DNA of 64,000 nucleotides from positions 186,001 to 250,000 of the forward strand of contig RIAY01000002.1 of the NCBI GenBank assembly GCA_003833075.1, in the 5' to 3' direction. The position numbers and the translations under genes are program-made. The notes beneath the pieces are model-generated. The model saw only the letters and a list, made by a program, of their open reading frames with translations. It was not told the origin of the DNA and ran no database searches. This stretch comes from Muribaculaceae bacterium Isolate-036 (Harlan) (GTDB lineage Bacteria; Bacteroidota; Bacteroidia; Bacteroidales; Muribaculaceae). Of the stretch, positions 30,614 to 40,360 are shown piece after piece. Within the stretch, counting starts at the first letter, position 1. The number at the start of each line of letters is the position of its first letter.

Positions 30614-30793
30614 TTAATCGTTGGGGTGATGTTTGGCGATATACCGCGCCGTGGCTTTATTGACCTCGTTGTCAATTCGCCATTGCGGTGCGTTGGCTTC
30701 TTCGCCCTCGCCGATGATATTGTCGATGATGCCGGCAAGTTCATCCATCTGCGCCTCGGTCATCCATTCCGGTAGTTCCTGACTTGTTGCCAT
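30614..30793 (-). CDS. 59-aa micro-protein
   Basis: A 59-codon frame starting MATSQELPEWMTEAQMDELA and ending AKHHPND. Acidic and helical. It lies 12 bp after the preceding gene and belongs to the operon driven from 31483-31507. The function is unknown. Confidence 0.6.
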   Translation of the reverse strand: MATSQELPEWMTEAQMDELAGIIDNIIGEGEEANAPQWRIDNEVNKATARYIAKHHPND

Positions 30794-30805
30794 AGCTTTC
30801 GGATT

Positions 30806-31048
30806 TTATTTGTTGGGGATTGTGATTGTGTTTACACTGCCATCGCGGTGCGTGATTTCAACCGCCTCCAAATCTTTGCAGTCAGTTATGGGGCAAAGTG
30901 GCTCTTCGTAGTCAGCCGTCAAGAGATAGATTGCGCTAATGTCGTTGCTATCTTCTAATTCTATATTGCCGTAGCGACGGCCATTCTGGTCTTCATACAC
31001 GCGATAGCTCCAGTCGTTAACGCCGATATATTTAAGTTTGAGTATCAT
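30806..31048 (-). CDS. Small phage protein, KLK..G..W-YED family
   Basis: An 80-aa protein from the ATG at 31048 (MILKLKYIGVNDWSYRVYED); the frame is open nine codons upstream without need. It shares the I-L-x-L-K-x-x-G ... YEDxxGRxY layout with 19029-19280, suggesting related genes in two different operons. A small beta fold is likely; the function is unknown. Confidence 0.65.
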   Translation of the reverse strand: MILKLKYIGVNDWSYRVYEDQNGRRYGNIELEDSNDISAIYLLTADYEEPLCPITDCKDLEAVEITHRDGSVNTITIPNK

Positions 31049-31114
31049 TGCTTTTGTGGGTGTTAGGGCGGGCAAGCCATGCCATCTAATGACCGGCTCG
31101 CCCGTCGATGTTGT

Positions 31115-31450
31115 TTAGTATGCCATTTCGTTTTCGCGTTTCACTTGAGCAAGTGTGGTCTTGCCGTTGTTGAAATACATGTCGCGTTCAACGCGCAAGC
31201 CAAAGCGACCGCGCACGTTTTGAAGCTGCGATAGTGTGAAGTAGCCAAGCTCGCTATCCAAGCCCTCTACATAGCCAAAGAACATGTAGTCGCCGTTGGC
31301 CTGCTTTTCTGCTTCTGTGACGTACCATGTGAAGCCGCTACCCGGCAGAAAGAATTTTGCGATTACTACCGCATCGTTGCCTTTGCCATCCTGCGAATAC
31401 ATGGGATATTTTGCAAAGGTCTTTTCAAGTGCTTTTGTTATCAGTTTCAT
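31115..31450 (-). CDS. DUF2958-like protein
   Basis: A 111-aa protein. VVIAKFFLPGSGFTWYVTEA, DYMFFGYVEGLDSELGYFTL and then LQNVRGRFGLRVERDM follow the DUF2958 pattern, found in phages and conjugative elements. The function is unknown. It is the first gene behind an operator-bearing promoter. Confidence 0.85.
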   Translation of the reverse strand: MKLITKALEKTFAKYPMYSQDGKGNDAVVIAKFFLPGSGFTWYVTEAEKQANGDYMFFGYVEGLDSELGYFTLSQLQNVRGRFGLRVERDMYFNNGKTTLAQVKRENEMAY

Positions 31451-31482
31451 GCCTTTTACTTTTATTGGTGTTATTGATTACG

Positions 31483-31615
31483 ATGCAAAGTTAAAGTAAA
31501 TAATTTAATCCACCAAATAACAATATAAGTTTTTGCTTTGTCTTAACACTATTTAATATATTGAATACTTTAATTGTATTCCTCTTTTGTTAACTTTGCA
31601 AACAGTTTACTTTAA
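31483..31615. promoter_or_regulatory. Divergent promoters with shared operator
   Basis: Leftward, TTTGG (about 31512-31516) and TAACTTTGC (31484-31492) flank TAAATTATTTACTTTA (31492-31507), one mismatch from the operator palindrome. Rightward, TAACTTTGC (31591-31599) drives the HTH gene at 31631, with GAATACTTTAA upstream and TTTACTTTAAC just downstream (about 31607-31617). The repressor gene in the middle of its own operator set is the best candidate for the protein that binds all copies. Confidence 0.7.
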
Positions 31616-31630
31616 CCCGAAAAATAGGAA

Positions 31631-31930
31631 ATGGAGAACAGAATCAGAGAGCGCATCATTGAAGCCGGTGTGACGCAGAAAGACCTTGCGGAAAGACTGG
31701 GCATGACCACCGTAGGTCTTAATCAGCTTATCCGTGGCACGATGCCCAAAGTTGAAACCTTTGTGAAGATTGCCGAAGCCCTCGGTGTTCCGGCATGGAG
31801 TCTGCTCTTGTCAGATGAAGAGCTTGACGCTATCCGTGCCACCGCGCCGAATAAAGAAAGACCTGCGGACGAGTTCCTTTGCCCCAAATGCGGAGCGCAG
31901 CTTAAAGTTGTTCCCGTCGATGGAGAATAA
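31631..31930 (+). CDS. HTH repressor with C-terminal zinc ribbon
   Basis: A 99-aa XRE-type protein: GVTQKDLAERLGMTTVGLNQ is the HTH and FVKIAEALGVPAWSLL the closing helix; the end CPKCGAQLKV gives a Cys pair as in the repressors at 11708 and 14096. Its own promoter lies within operator copies, so autoregulation and control of the small-gene operons are likely. The stop overlaps the next start. Confidence 0.85.
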   Translation: MENRIRERIIEAGVTQKDLAERLGMTTVGLNQLIRGTMPKVETFVKIAEALGVPAWSLLLSDEELDAIRATAPNKERPADEFLCPKCGAQLKVVPVDGE

Positions 31931-32216
31931 GTTTGAAAAGGCACTGATGGATTACGGCAGTCAGATTTTGACCGTCATTTTCCAATACGCCTTATCCACT
32001 GAACGATACGAGGATTGCGCCGTCATTAAGGGACTTTTTGACAAGTATCATCTTGACCTTAATCAAAGCATGGAAGAATATCAGTCGTACTTCTGGCGAC
32101 TGGGTATGTCGGGGCGCACCGCTATCGCCAATATGGATGCTTATCTTTCCGAGGCGTTAGCGATGGTAGGCTATCCGGCAGATGCTATCAAGATGCCGGC
32201 GTATTCCGCTATTTAG
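31920..32216 (+). CDS. Uncharacterised protein coupled to the repressor
   Basis: A 98-aa helical protein from the ATG at 31920 (MENKFEKALMDYGSQILTVI), whose start overlaps the repressor's last codons. It has FQYALSTERYEDCAVIKGLF and a long C-terminal helix. Coupling suggests an antirepressor or co-regulator, but no motif supports this. It ends 4 bp into the convergent gene. Confidence 0.65.
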   Translation: MENKFEKALMDYGSQILTVIFQYALSTERYEDCAVIKGLFDKYHLDLNQSMEEYQSYFWRLGMSGRTAIANMDAYLSEALAMVGYPADAIKMPAYSAI

Positions 32217-32665
32217 TCAGTAACAATGAGTTTATCTTCAAGAGTATTCAGAACCTCTTGGAAAATAAGGTCAACGTCGCGTCTGAAATCCGCATAAGCG
32301 TGATATTGCACGATAAGACCCGCGCAGTTGTCGGATATTGGGGTGCTTGTAGTCAAGCCGAACAATTCCGACACTTTTTTTCGTAATCCCATGCGCATCC
32401 TGTCGCCGGCGAGTGCTTTCGGCGAATAGAGATACAACACGACCATGAGAAATTTCTTGCGGTTGCGGACGCTTGTGGCTTCATCCGGGCATCCGCGACG
32501 TTGGAACACACGTTTGTATGCTTCGTAGATTGCTGGTAGTAGAGCAAGGTCATCAAGAATCGGCTCGCCCAATTCTTTCATTACATCGGAAAGCTCGCTC
32601 ACTTTTTCTCGCAGCTTCTTCAACGCTGCTACCTTTCCAATGTTGATTTTTGCACTTTCGTTCAT
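32213..32665 (-). CDS. Uncharacterised protein
   Basis: A 150-aa helical, basic protein starting MNESAKINIGKVAALKKLRE with RNRKKFLMVVLYLYSPKALA. This family of about 150 aa occurs in Bacteroidales phages and elements. It is transcribed leftward from a -7 box near 32733 (TAACTTTG on the minus strand), convergent with the repressor operon. The function is unknown. Confidence 0.65.
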   Translation of the reverse strand: MNESAKINIGKVAALKKLREKVSELSDVMKELGEPILDDLALLPAIYEAYKRVFQRRGCPDEATSVRNRKKFLMVVLYLYSPKALAGDRMRMGLRKKVSELFGLTTSTPISDNCAGLIVQYHAYADFRRDVDLIFQEVLNTLEDKLIVTD

Positions 32666-32732
32666 CTTGGCAGTAGGGGTGATATTTGGTTTATAATTCC
32701 CTTTCTGCGCACACCCTTTAGCCTTTCAAAGC

Positions 32733-32765
32733 ACAAAGTTACGACTTTTTTCTGATAGTACGTTA
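32733..32765 (-). promoter_or_regulatory. Promoter of the gene at 32665
   Basis: GTAACTTTGTGC on the minus strand (about 32731-32742) fits the -7 consensus. No operator palindrome is present here. The plus-strand promoter for the tape measure gene is not obvious in the same 130 bp. Confidence 0.45.
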
Positions 32766-32801
32766 TACGTGCGCGGAAAATAATGTGTAACACCCTCTTT
32801 C

Positions 32802-35800
32802 ATGGTAAATTGGCTGATTGAAAATAACAACTCAACAGCCATGCCATATTTAGCATTTGACGTAGATGCGGATTACTCCGAACTGATACGTTTACAACAG
32901 GAAATCGCAAAGACCAAGACCCAAATTCAGAATTTTAGGCCGGGGCAGGCCGGCGCGTCGATTGATGCACTGAACAAGAAACTCGCCGAAAGCACGGCGC
33001 GTTATCGTCAGCTTGCACAGGCCGCAATGCGCAGTGGTGCGGAAATGGAATTTGGCATCAAGAAAAACCTCAGTGGAATATTTACCGAGGTCAACCGCAT
33101 ACAGGACTTACTGACGCGACCGATGATGGCCGTGGGCGGTCTTGCCGGCGTGTATGGTCTGGGTGAGTTCCTTACCAAAATCACAAGCATACGCGGTCAG
33201 TTCCAGCAGATGAACGCATCTATCGAAACGATGATTGGCAAGCGTAAGGGCGAGAAGCTGAACGCCGAATTACAGGAGTTTGCCAAAATATCGCCGCTTG
33301 AATTTGCACCTACTGTTTCCACTGCACAGATGATGCTCGGCTTCGGCATCGACGCTGACAAAGTTCCGCGATACTTGCAGGCTATCGGCGATATTGCTAT
33401 GGGCGATACCCGCCGCTTTCAGTCGCTTTCGCTTGCGTTTTCGCAGATGTCGGCAGCGGGCAAGCTGATGGGTCAGGACTTGATGCAGATGGTAAACGCA
33501 GGCTTCCAGCCATTGCAGGTCATATCCGAAAAGACCGGCAAATCTATCGGTGCGCTCAAGGAAGAAATGTCGCAGGGCAAGATTTCAGCCGAGATGGTTC
33601 AGCAGGCTTTTCTTGACGCAACAAGCGAGGGAGGCAAATACTACAAGATGTCGGAAACGGCATCGAAGACCATACCGGGTGCAATCGCCAAGCTGAATGA
33701 CTCGATGGACTTGATGTTTAATGACATGGGTCAGAATATGGAGGGTGCGCTTGTGGGCGTTATTGACGCGGCTTCCACTATTGTTGACAATATCGGCAGA
33801 ATCATTCCGGTACTCGCCACCGCTGCGGCGGCTTTCGGTGTTTACAAGACCTCCGTGATGCTTTCCAATTTCGCAGCCAAGCAATCCGTTATCGACGCTT
33901 CAAAGGGCATCGTGGATGGCTTCAATGCCGAACTTGCCAAGATACAGGAAATGCAGAACGCCAAACTGATGGAGGGTTACGACGATGACATACGCAAAGC
34001 TCTTGAGAAAGGGTCTATCGACCAGACGTATGCCGACTCAATCCAGCAGGGGCGTTTATGGCAGCAGGAACAGCAGCGCATCGCCGAGAATGAACGCCGT
34101 ATCGCAGAAGAGGCGCAGAAGACCTATGAAACGCACCTCAAGGACATGCAGACCCAGCGCGAAGAAGCCGGGCGTGGCCTTGATGCCGACATCAACGACT
34201 CCAATGCCAACGGAATAATCACGAATGATACCGCTGAACGCTTGCAGAATGAGCGCGACTATGCACAGGCACTCGTTGATACAAAGCAGGCGGCACTTGA
34301 AAGCGCGAACATGCAGAAAGCCGCAAGCGACCAACTTGTAGAAGCTGCGGAAAGGCGCGTTGAGTCTGCAAAAGAACTGATGGAGATGGCAGAAGCCGCC
34401 GGCGATGCCGACGATAAGAAAGCCGCCGCCGAAGAATACATGGCCGCAGTTGAAGAGCAGGCTTCCGCTATTACCGCCCAGCAGTCAGCAGCCGAGGGCG
34501 TGAATACAGCCGAAAAGGAACTGAACGGCGCTATTACCGCACAACAGGCCGTGCAGAAGCAGACAGCCACAGCCGCCGTCATCGGCGAAACTACCGCGAC
34601 TACCGCCAACACTGCGGCCACAAACGTAAATACCGCCGCTACCAGTCGCGGCACAATCGTGACCGCCCTTGCGACTGCAAAAGATAAGGCGTTGACAATC
34701 GGAAAGTATGCGCTGACTGCGGCCACCAACGCCTGCAAGAACGCATGGAATGGCCTCAAGGTCGCTTTTATGACCAATCCTTTCGGCATGATAATAACCG
34801 CCCTAACAACCGTCATCGGTCTGTTTATGACGTTCAAGGATGAAGCTGAGGAATCATCCGCTATGTCTGAAAGATTTGGCGAATCCACGTTGAAGCTGAA
34901 AAACAATATCGACACGCTTTATGCCGTGATGAACTCGGTAAATAAGGATAGCCGGGTACATAAGGATGCCGTAGAGGAGCTTATCAAGGCTGCGGAAGAA
35001 TACGGTATTCACATCGACAAGGAAAAAGATAAGATTGAACAGTTAAATGCAGTCCGTGCGCAGCTTAACCAACTGATTATGGCAGAGGGCGAAGCGCGAC
35101 AGATGGCTAACCGTCTTGCAACTATTCAGGAAGAAAAGGATGCCGCAACTACATCTTTCAAGGATGAGATGAAAGAAATCATCGAAAACGACTCAAAAGG
35201 TGAAGCCGCCGAGGTATCCAAGATTATGGCCGATACCATCGCAAGCACTGTGGAAAACAAAAAGGCTGAACTTACTGAAATGGTCAAACTCCTTGAGGAT
35301 GCTGAAAAGGAATATGCCGCTAATGTAACCTATACCGAGAATGGTCAAAAGATTGAAAACGCAGCCGCTGTAAAGGCACGTCAAGAAATTGCCCGCTTGC
35401 AGACGGAAATTGCCCAAACCGCAAACATGGATGCAAAGGCACTGGCGAAACAGATGGGATTTGCCGAGCAGTATGTTCTTGACATCAAGGATACATCCAA
35501 ACTTGTTTCCGAGCTTATTAACAAAACCAATACGCTTGATAAGCTGACCGAGAAGACGCAAGCCCAAGCAAATGCCGCTGCGGATGCCGCTGAACGTGCG
35601 GCTGCGGCACAGCCGGAAATTGATTATTCCACCTTTGATTCCAAGAAATTGACCGAGGAGCTGACAAAGGTATCGAAAGAGGTTGATGAAATCAATGCAA
35701 AACCGGTCAAACCTTTGGCAGACCCTATCAACATACATGAACTTTTTGAAGCCGCCGAACAAGCGGAAGGCAAGATTGGCGATGTCGATGAATCGTCAGC

Positions 35801-38800
35801 TACGCCGACAACCGACAACACTGCGCTGGATGAAACGTCGGTTAAGGCAGCGCAAGCGGAAGACAAGATGAAAGACGTTGACAACGCCGTAGCCACGCCT
35901 TACATTGACACCAAATATCTTGATATTGCACTAAATACACTTGACAAAATCAAGATTACGCTCCGTGATGTGGGCGGTCAGGTCTTGAATACGACCGGCG
36001 CAGAACGTCAGACCTTGCAGAATCTTCTTGCCAAGTATGGAAAGAACGGCAAAATCACTCCCGGCACAAAGATGGCAAAAGCCGATTTGGATGCCTATAA
36101 CGCGATTGTACGGAACGCCCGTCTGCGAAGCAATTTCAAGATGGGCGGCAAGAACTACCATCTTAATTCCGAGCAGTCAGCTATCTTACAGCAGTTCATC
36201 GACCGCTACGGCTCTCAGTTAAACGAGGGTAGTATGTCCGATGTGGATAAGCGTTTGTATCGTCAGCTTAAAAGCGATTTAATGGTTGGCGATTACAATC
36301 GGAATAAAAGCAATCAAAGTCAGGCCATGCAGTCTATCAAGACCGCACTTGAAAGCCAGATTAAGAACGCCAAAACAACCGAGGAATTTTCCGAAATCCG
36401 CAAGTCTATCAACTCGCAGATGCAAAAGGTTGACCAGTCCAGCGCGTTGTATAAATATTATCAACAGCAACTCAATGCCCTTGACAAGCGCGATAAGTCT
36501 AAAAAGGGTGGTAAGAAAGGCGGTGGCGGTAGTAAGGATGACCCCAAGCAGAGGGCATACGAACTTCGGAAGATGCGTCTGGAGGAGGAACGTCGTACCG
36601 CTGAACTTTTGCAGGAAGAAAGAAACAATCAGCGTGAACTTGAAATCGCGCAGATGGAGGATAATTCCGAAAAGGAAATAGCCACCATCAAATTCACTGC
36701 CGAAAAGAAGCGTCAGGCTCTTTTGAAAGAAGCCGAAAGGGAGGCGCAGACCCTTGAAAAGAATGCCTTACAGGAATGGCTCAAGGGCGGCAAAGGTCGT
36801 AAGGAATATCAGTATTACGCGCAATTCTCCGATGAACAGTTGAAGAAGATGCGCGAAGACTGGCTTACACAGGCTAAAGAAAACATAGGTTTTGAAACGC
36901 AGAGTCAGTTGATTGATGTCAATGAATCAACCGACCTTGAAGCAAGATTTAAGGAAGACTTCGCGGCTATGCGCGATTATCTAAAAGAGTTTGGGTCTTT
37001 CCAGCAGAAAAAACTTGCTATTGCAGAAGAATATGCTGAAAAAATAAGAAACGCCCAAAGCGAGGGCGAGCGTCTTGCCTTGCAACGGCAGCAGAAAGCT
37101 GAGGAAGAACAGTTTGAATCAAAGGCCGTGATGAATCAGATTGACTGGTACACCGTCTTTGATAACGTCGGCGTTATCATGCGCGGTCAGCTTGAACCGC
37201 TTTACGAGCAGTTGCAGAAATATGTAAAGACCGAGGCTTTTCGTCAATCCGGCGCAGAGAATCAGCAAGCCATCATTGAAGCAATGGAAAATATGCGTCA
37301 GCAGCTTGGCACTAATCAGACGTGGCAAGACTTATCTTCATCCCTAATGGCTTACCAGAAAGCCCTTGACGACCTGCGAATAGCCACCGAAAACGATACG
37401 CGGGTGACTGCCGAATTGAGCCGTCTTACAAATACACAGACGGAAGCACAGCGAAATCTTGAAATGATACGCAATAACCCTGAAACGTCACCGGAACAAT
37501 TAAGGGCTGCACAAGAGGCTTACGAAAATGCGACTATTGCGGTCAACAACTACGGCACAACAGTAGCAAATTCCAGTCTTGCATTACAACAGGCGCAGAA
37601 CACGGTTAAGAGTTCTGGAATGATGTTGTCGCAGACCGCAAAGAACGTCATCAAGCCAGTCAGCAAGATTTATACATTCTTGAGTAATTCCGGCTTTTCA
37701 CAGTTGGCTGACCTTTGGGGCGCATTCGACTCCTTAAAGGGTGCTATTGATGGTCTGAAAGGCTTATCGGCTTTTGAGGAAGCATCTAAGGCGATTACCG
37801 ACCTTAAAGATGCCGCCGCAGAGGGCGCAGAAGCATTTGCATCCGCACTTGAAGACTCGCCACAGCTAATCAAGGATGCTATGACAAAACTTGGGCTTTC
37901 CTTTGAAGATTTCAGCGATTCAGCATCCGGTGCCGCCGATAAATTGTCAAGTGAAATCACAGGTGTGGTTAGTGAAGCCGGGGATGCAGTGAGCGAAGCC
38001 TCGCAAGCAGTTGGTAGCATGGCTAAAGGTCTTGGAAAGGCTGGACTTATAGCTGGACTTATAGCTTCTATTCTTAAAATACTTGATATTCTTAAAGATG
38101 GATTAGGGCCACTTATTACAGCGATTCTTGATTCAATCCTTAATGCTATTTCAGGCATTATCGGCAACATACTCAACTTCAAGGAGGGTCTTTTCCGTCA
38201 GATTGGCGAAAGCCTTTACAAAGGCATCCTCGGCATCTTCAAATCAATCTTCACACTTGGCGGTTGGTTTGATTGGTGGGGTAACGGCGAAAGCGACAAG
38301 CATCTTGAGGAAGACATTGAACGTTTGACCGCTACTAACGAGGCACTTCGCAAGGCCGTGGATAATCTTGCCGATGAAATGCGGGATGCCGCCACTGCCG
38401 ATATGGGCGCACTATATCAGCAGCAGAAAGGCGATATAGAAAAGGCGATGAAGAATACTCAGGAAATGATGTCACGTTCCGGCGCGGCGTATTCTAATGG
38501 CTTCTTGGGTATTGGAGGACACAAGTCTTCAAACCATAAGATAAATAAGGGCATGAGCGGCGATGATTGGTCGCGTATTTCTGCTATCGTAGGCAAGTCG
38601 GTGCGCAGTGCCGGTGACTTCTGGAATCTTACTTCCGAGCAGATGGCAAAGGTTGCACAGAGCGCACCTGACCTTTACGCCAAAATTAAAGGTCTTGCCG
38701 ATGACGGCCACAAGGATGCCGCGCAGTTCATGGATGAATACATCGAATACTACAAAGAACTTGAAGAGCTTGAGAACGCATTCCGTGAGTCGCTGACTGA

Positions 38801-39449
38801 CGTGTCGTTTGATAGCGTCAAGGACGAGTTTAAGTCGATGCTTCTTGACATGGAATCTGATAGCGAGGACTTCGCCAACAACTTTGAAAAGATGATGCAA
38901 CAGGCCGTTATTAACAGCCTAATGAACTCCAAGTACAACGAAAAGCTCAAGCAGTGGTATGAAGACTTTGCCGCCGCTATGAATGATGACAATGGTCTGA
39001 CCGAAGAAGAGCAAGCCAAACTGAAAAAGGAGTGGGACAGCATCGTAAATAGTGCCATAACTGACCGCGATAGTCTTAAAAAGGCTATGGGATGGGATGC
39101 CGGGAGTGCGTATTCGCAGGAGGCATCAAAAGCCGGTGTTACTACCATTACGGAAGATACGGGTCTTGCCATCATTGGCAGGATGACGGCAATGCAGGAA
39201 GCTGTGGAATCAATCAAGGCTACCGACAACATTTCTGCAATGACTCTTGCGGACATGACCGATGAACTTATCCAGATTGCAATGGAATATAGCCGTTTCA
39301 ACGTTCATCAGGATAACATCGAGCGTCAGCTTGCAAAAATCTACATCGAATTGCAGACTATCAGTGAAAACACTGGGGCGATTGTCAAGCCTATTCAGAC
39401 GATGCAAGCTGACATTGCTGAAATCAAGAAAAATACTAAAAATCTCTAA
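32802..39449 (+). CDS. Tail tape measure protein
   Basis: A 2,215-aa protein, the longest in the window. The N-terminus (YSELIRLQQEIAKTKTQIQN) is a coiled coil, followed by the tape-measure core (FAKISPLEFAPTVSTAQMML, GKLMGQDLMQMVNAGFQPLQ, SIGALKEEMSQGKIS). Hydrophobic segments near residues 330, 660 and 1745-1790 (GLIAGLIASILKILDIL) fit membrane-insertion parts used in DNA ejection. Long charged coiled-coil regions fill the rest. Length of this order implies a long tail, characteristic of siphovirus-like phages. The ATG at 32802 or one 13 codons later could be the start. It is on the opposite strand from the packaging genes. Confidence 0.95.
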   Translation: MVNWLIENNNSTAMPYLAFDVDADYSELIRLQQEIAKTKTQIQNFRPGQAGASIDALNKKLAESTARYRQLAQAAMRSGAEMEFGIKKNLSGIFTEVNRIQDLLTRPMMAVGGLAGVYGLGEFLTKITSIRGQFQQMNASIETMIGKRKGEKLNAELQEFAKISPLEFAPTVSTAQMMLGFGIDADKVPRYLQAIGDIAMGDTRRFQSLSLAFSQMSAAGKLMGQDLMQMVNAGFQPLQVISEKTGKSIGALKEEMSQGKISAEMVQQAFLDATSEGGKYYKMSETASKTIPGAIAKLNDSMDLMFNDMGQNMEGALVGVIDAASTIVDNIGRIIPVLATAAAAFGVYKTSVMLSNFAAKQSVIDASKGIVDGFNAELAKIQEMQNAKLMEGYDDDIRKALEKGSIDQTYADSIQQGRLWQQEQQRIAENERRIAEEAQKTYETHLKDMQTQREEAGRGLDADINDSNANGIITNDTAERLQNERDYAQALVDTKQAALESANMQKAASDQLVEAAERRVESAKELMEMAEAAGDADDKKAAAEEYMAAVEEQASAITAQQSAAEGVNTAEKELNGAITAQQAVQKQTATAAVIGETTATTANTAATNVNTAATSRGTIVTALATAKDKALTIGKYALTAATNACKNAWNGLKVAFMTNPFGMIITALTTVIGLFMTFKDEAEESSAMSERFGESTLKLKNNIDTLYAVMNSVNKDSRVHKDAVEELIKAAEEYGIHIDKEKDKIEQLNAVRAQLNQLIMAEGEARQMANRLATIQEEKDAATTSFKDEMKEIIENDSKGEAAEVSKIMADTIASTVENKKAELTEMVKLLEDAEKEYAANVTYTENGQKIENAAAVKARQEIARLQTEIAQTANMDAKALAKQMGFAEQYVLDIKDTSKLVSELINKTNTLDKLTEKTQAQANAAADAAERAAAAQPEIDYSTFDSKKLTEELTKVSKEVDEINAKPVKPLADPINIHELFEAAEQAEGKIGDVDESSATPTTDNTALDETSVKAAQAEDKMKDVDNAVATPYIDTKYLDIALNTLDKIKITLRDVGGQVLNTTGAERQTLQNLLAKYGKNGKITPGTKMAKADLDAYNAIVRNARLRSNFKMGGKNYHLNSEQSAILQQFIDRYGSQLNEGSMSDVDKRLYRQLKSDLMVGDYNRNKSNQSQAMQSIKTALESQIKNAKTTEEFSEIRKSINSQMQKVDQSSALYKYYQQQLNALDKRDKSKKGGKKGGGGSKDDPKQRAYELRKMRLEEERRTAELLQEERNNQRELEIAQMEDNSEKEIATIKFTAEKKRQALLKEAEREAQTLEKNALQEWLKGGKGRKEYQYYAQFSDEQLKKMREDWLTQAKENIGFETQSQLIDVNESTDLEARFKEDFAAMRDYLKEFGSFQQKKLAIAEEYAEKIRNAQSEGERLALQRQQKAEEEQFESKAVMNQIDWYTVFDNVGVIMRGQLEPLYEQLQKYVKTEAFRQSGAENQQAIIEAMENMRQQLGTNQTWQDLSSSLMAYQKALDDLRIATENDTRVTAELSRLTNTQTEAQRNLEMIRNNPETSPEQLRAAQEAYENATIAVNNYGTTVANSSLALQQAQNTVKSSGMMLSQTAKNVIKPVSKIYTFLSNSGFSQLADLWGAFDSLKGAIDGLKGLSAFEEASKAITDLKDAAAEGAEAFASALEDSPQLIKDAMTKLGLSFEDFSDSASGAADKLSSEITGVVSEAGDAVSEASQAVGSMAKGLGKAGLIAGLIASILKILDILKDGLGPLITAILDSILNAISGIIGNILNFKEGLFRQIGESLYKGILGIFKSIFTLGGWFDWWGNGESDKHLEEDIERLTATNEALRKAVDNLADEMRDAATADMGALYQQQKGDIEKAMKNTQEMMSRSGAAYSNGFLGIGGHKSSNHKINKGMSGDDWSRISAIVGKSVRSAGDFWNLTSEQMAKVAQSAPDLYAKIKGLADDGHKDAAQFMDEYIEYYKELEELENAFRESLTDVSFDSVKDEFKSMLLDMESDSEDFANNFEKMMQQAVINSLMNSKYNEKLKQWYEDFAAAMNDDNGLTEEEQAKLKKEWDSIVNSAITDRDSLKKAMGWDAGSAYSQEASKAGVTTITEDTGLAIIGRMTAMQEAVESIKATDNISAMTLADMTDELIQIAMEYSRFNVHQDNIERQLAKIYIELQTISENTGAIVKPIQTMQADIAEIKKNTKNL

Positions 39450-39451
39450 GC

Positions 39452-39880
39452 ATGAATAAAATACCGGAACTTAAAATCAACAAATATTCTGTATATGATA
39501 CCTTTGGGGTGCGTATGGGGGATGGTTTTCTTGATGCGCTGACCGAGCCATTGACATTAAAGGAAAATATCGAAAACGAGTCGCGCCTTGAACACGGAAA
39601 ACGCATCATTGTAGATGCTAATCCAAAGATTGCATCCCGTGAGTTGCTTCTGGATTTTACCATTACCGGTAGTTCCAAAGAAGACTTTCTGCAAAAGAAA
39701 AATAGTTTTCTTGCTCTTATGTATAAGGGTGAAATCACGTTGCAAGTACCTCAAGAAAGCCCGGATGTGTATCATCTGATATATCGTGGTAAAGGCACTG
39801 ATTATGGAATGAATGCACAACGTACATTCTGCCACATGATGCTTAAATTCGTAGAGCCAAATCCTGCTAATCGTACATAA
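39452..39880 (+). CDS. Distal-tail-like protein
   Basis: A 142-aa protein starting MNKIPELKINKYSVYDTFGV, 3 bp after the tape measure. LEHGKRIIVDANPKIASREL and DFTITGSSKEDFLQKKNSFL resemble the conserved small tail protein that follows tape measures in Bacteroidales siphoviruses. It probably contributes to the distal tail hub. A terminator follows, so no further tail genes are transcribed from here. Confidence 0.75.
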   Translation: MNKIPELKINKYSVYDTFGVRMGDGFLDALTEPLTLKENIENESRLEHGKRIIVDANPKIASRELLLDFTITGSSKEDFLQKKNSFLALMYKGEITLQVPQESPDVYHLIYRGKGTDYGMNAQRTFCHMMLKFVEPNPANRT

Positions 39881-39898
39881 ACATACTTTTCCATAACT

Positions 39899-39936
39899 AT
39901 AAAGGGCGGTCGGTATTATCCAATCGCCCTTTATTT
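39899..39936. terminator. Bidirectional terminator
   Basis: AAAGGGCG (39901-39908) and CGCCCTTT (39925-39932) form the stem, with ATAAA on the left and ATTT on the right. It separates the convergent tail operon and the leftward operon ending at 39935. Confidence 0.8.
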
Positions 39937-40360
39937 AATCCTTATCTTTTCTTTGAATATCAATGCGCCTTATGGTTGGTCTGGGATTTACAACACGAAC
40001 CGTCAATGTAAGTTCCGATGATGGTTTGCCGTAATCAGAATCCTTTATCTCAAGAACAATGACTCCATCCTGAATCATCTTCATCACCATTTCCTCTACC
40101 ATATCTTTCAGACTTTGGTTAAAGACATATCTTTCTGCCGGTGAAATATTCAGCAGTTTCAATGATTCTGATTCATCATACCTACCTATCCGGTGAAACA
40201 TATTTTTGATATGTTCCACCTCCTTGTAAGATACAAAATACTTTATTCCAAATTGCTTATATTGCTCATTCAGACCGGGCATAATACCCTTTTCTCTGAC
40301 TTTTTCCGCTTCTGCGAAAACATCAAGCAGGTTATTTATGAGATTGGGATTGATTGCCAT
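39935..40360 (-). CDS. Uncharacterised protein
   Basis: A 141-aa protein starting MAINPNLINNLLDVFAEAEK with an amphipathic N-terminus and basic C-terminus ending RRIDIQRKDKD. It overlaps the membrane gene upstream by 29 bp. The function is unknown. Confidence 0.6.
   Translation of the reverse strand: MAINPNLINNLLDVFAEAEKVREKGIMPGLNEQYKQFGIKYFVSYKEVEHIKNMFHRIGRYDESESLKLLNISPAERYVFNQSLKDMVEEMVMKMIQDGVIVLEIKDSDYGKPSSELTLTVRVVNPRPTIRRIDIQRKDKD

Noticed and set aside
34259-39301. Several long minus-strand frames inside the tape measure gene
   Set aside because: They are shadows of a highly biased coding sequence; none has a recognisable motif or promoter.
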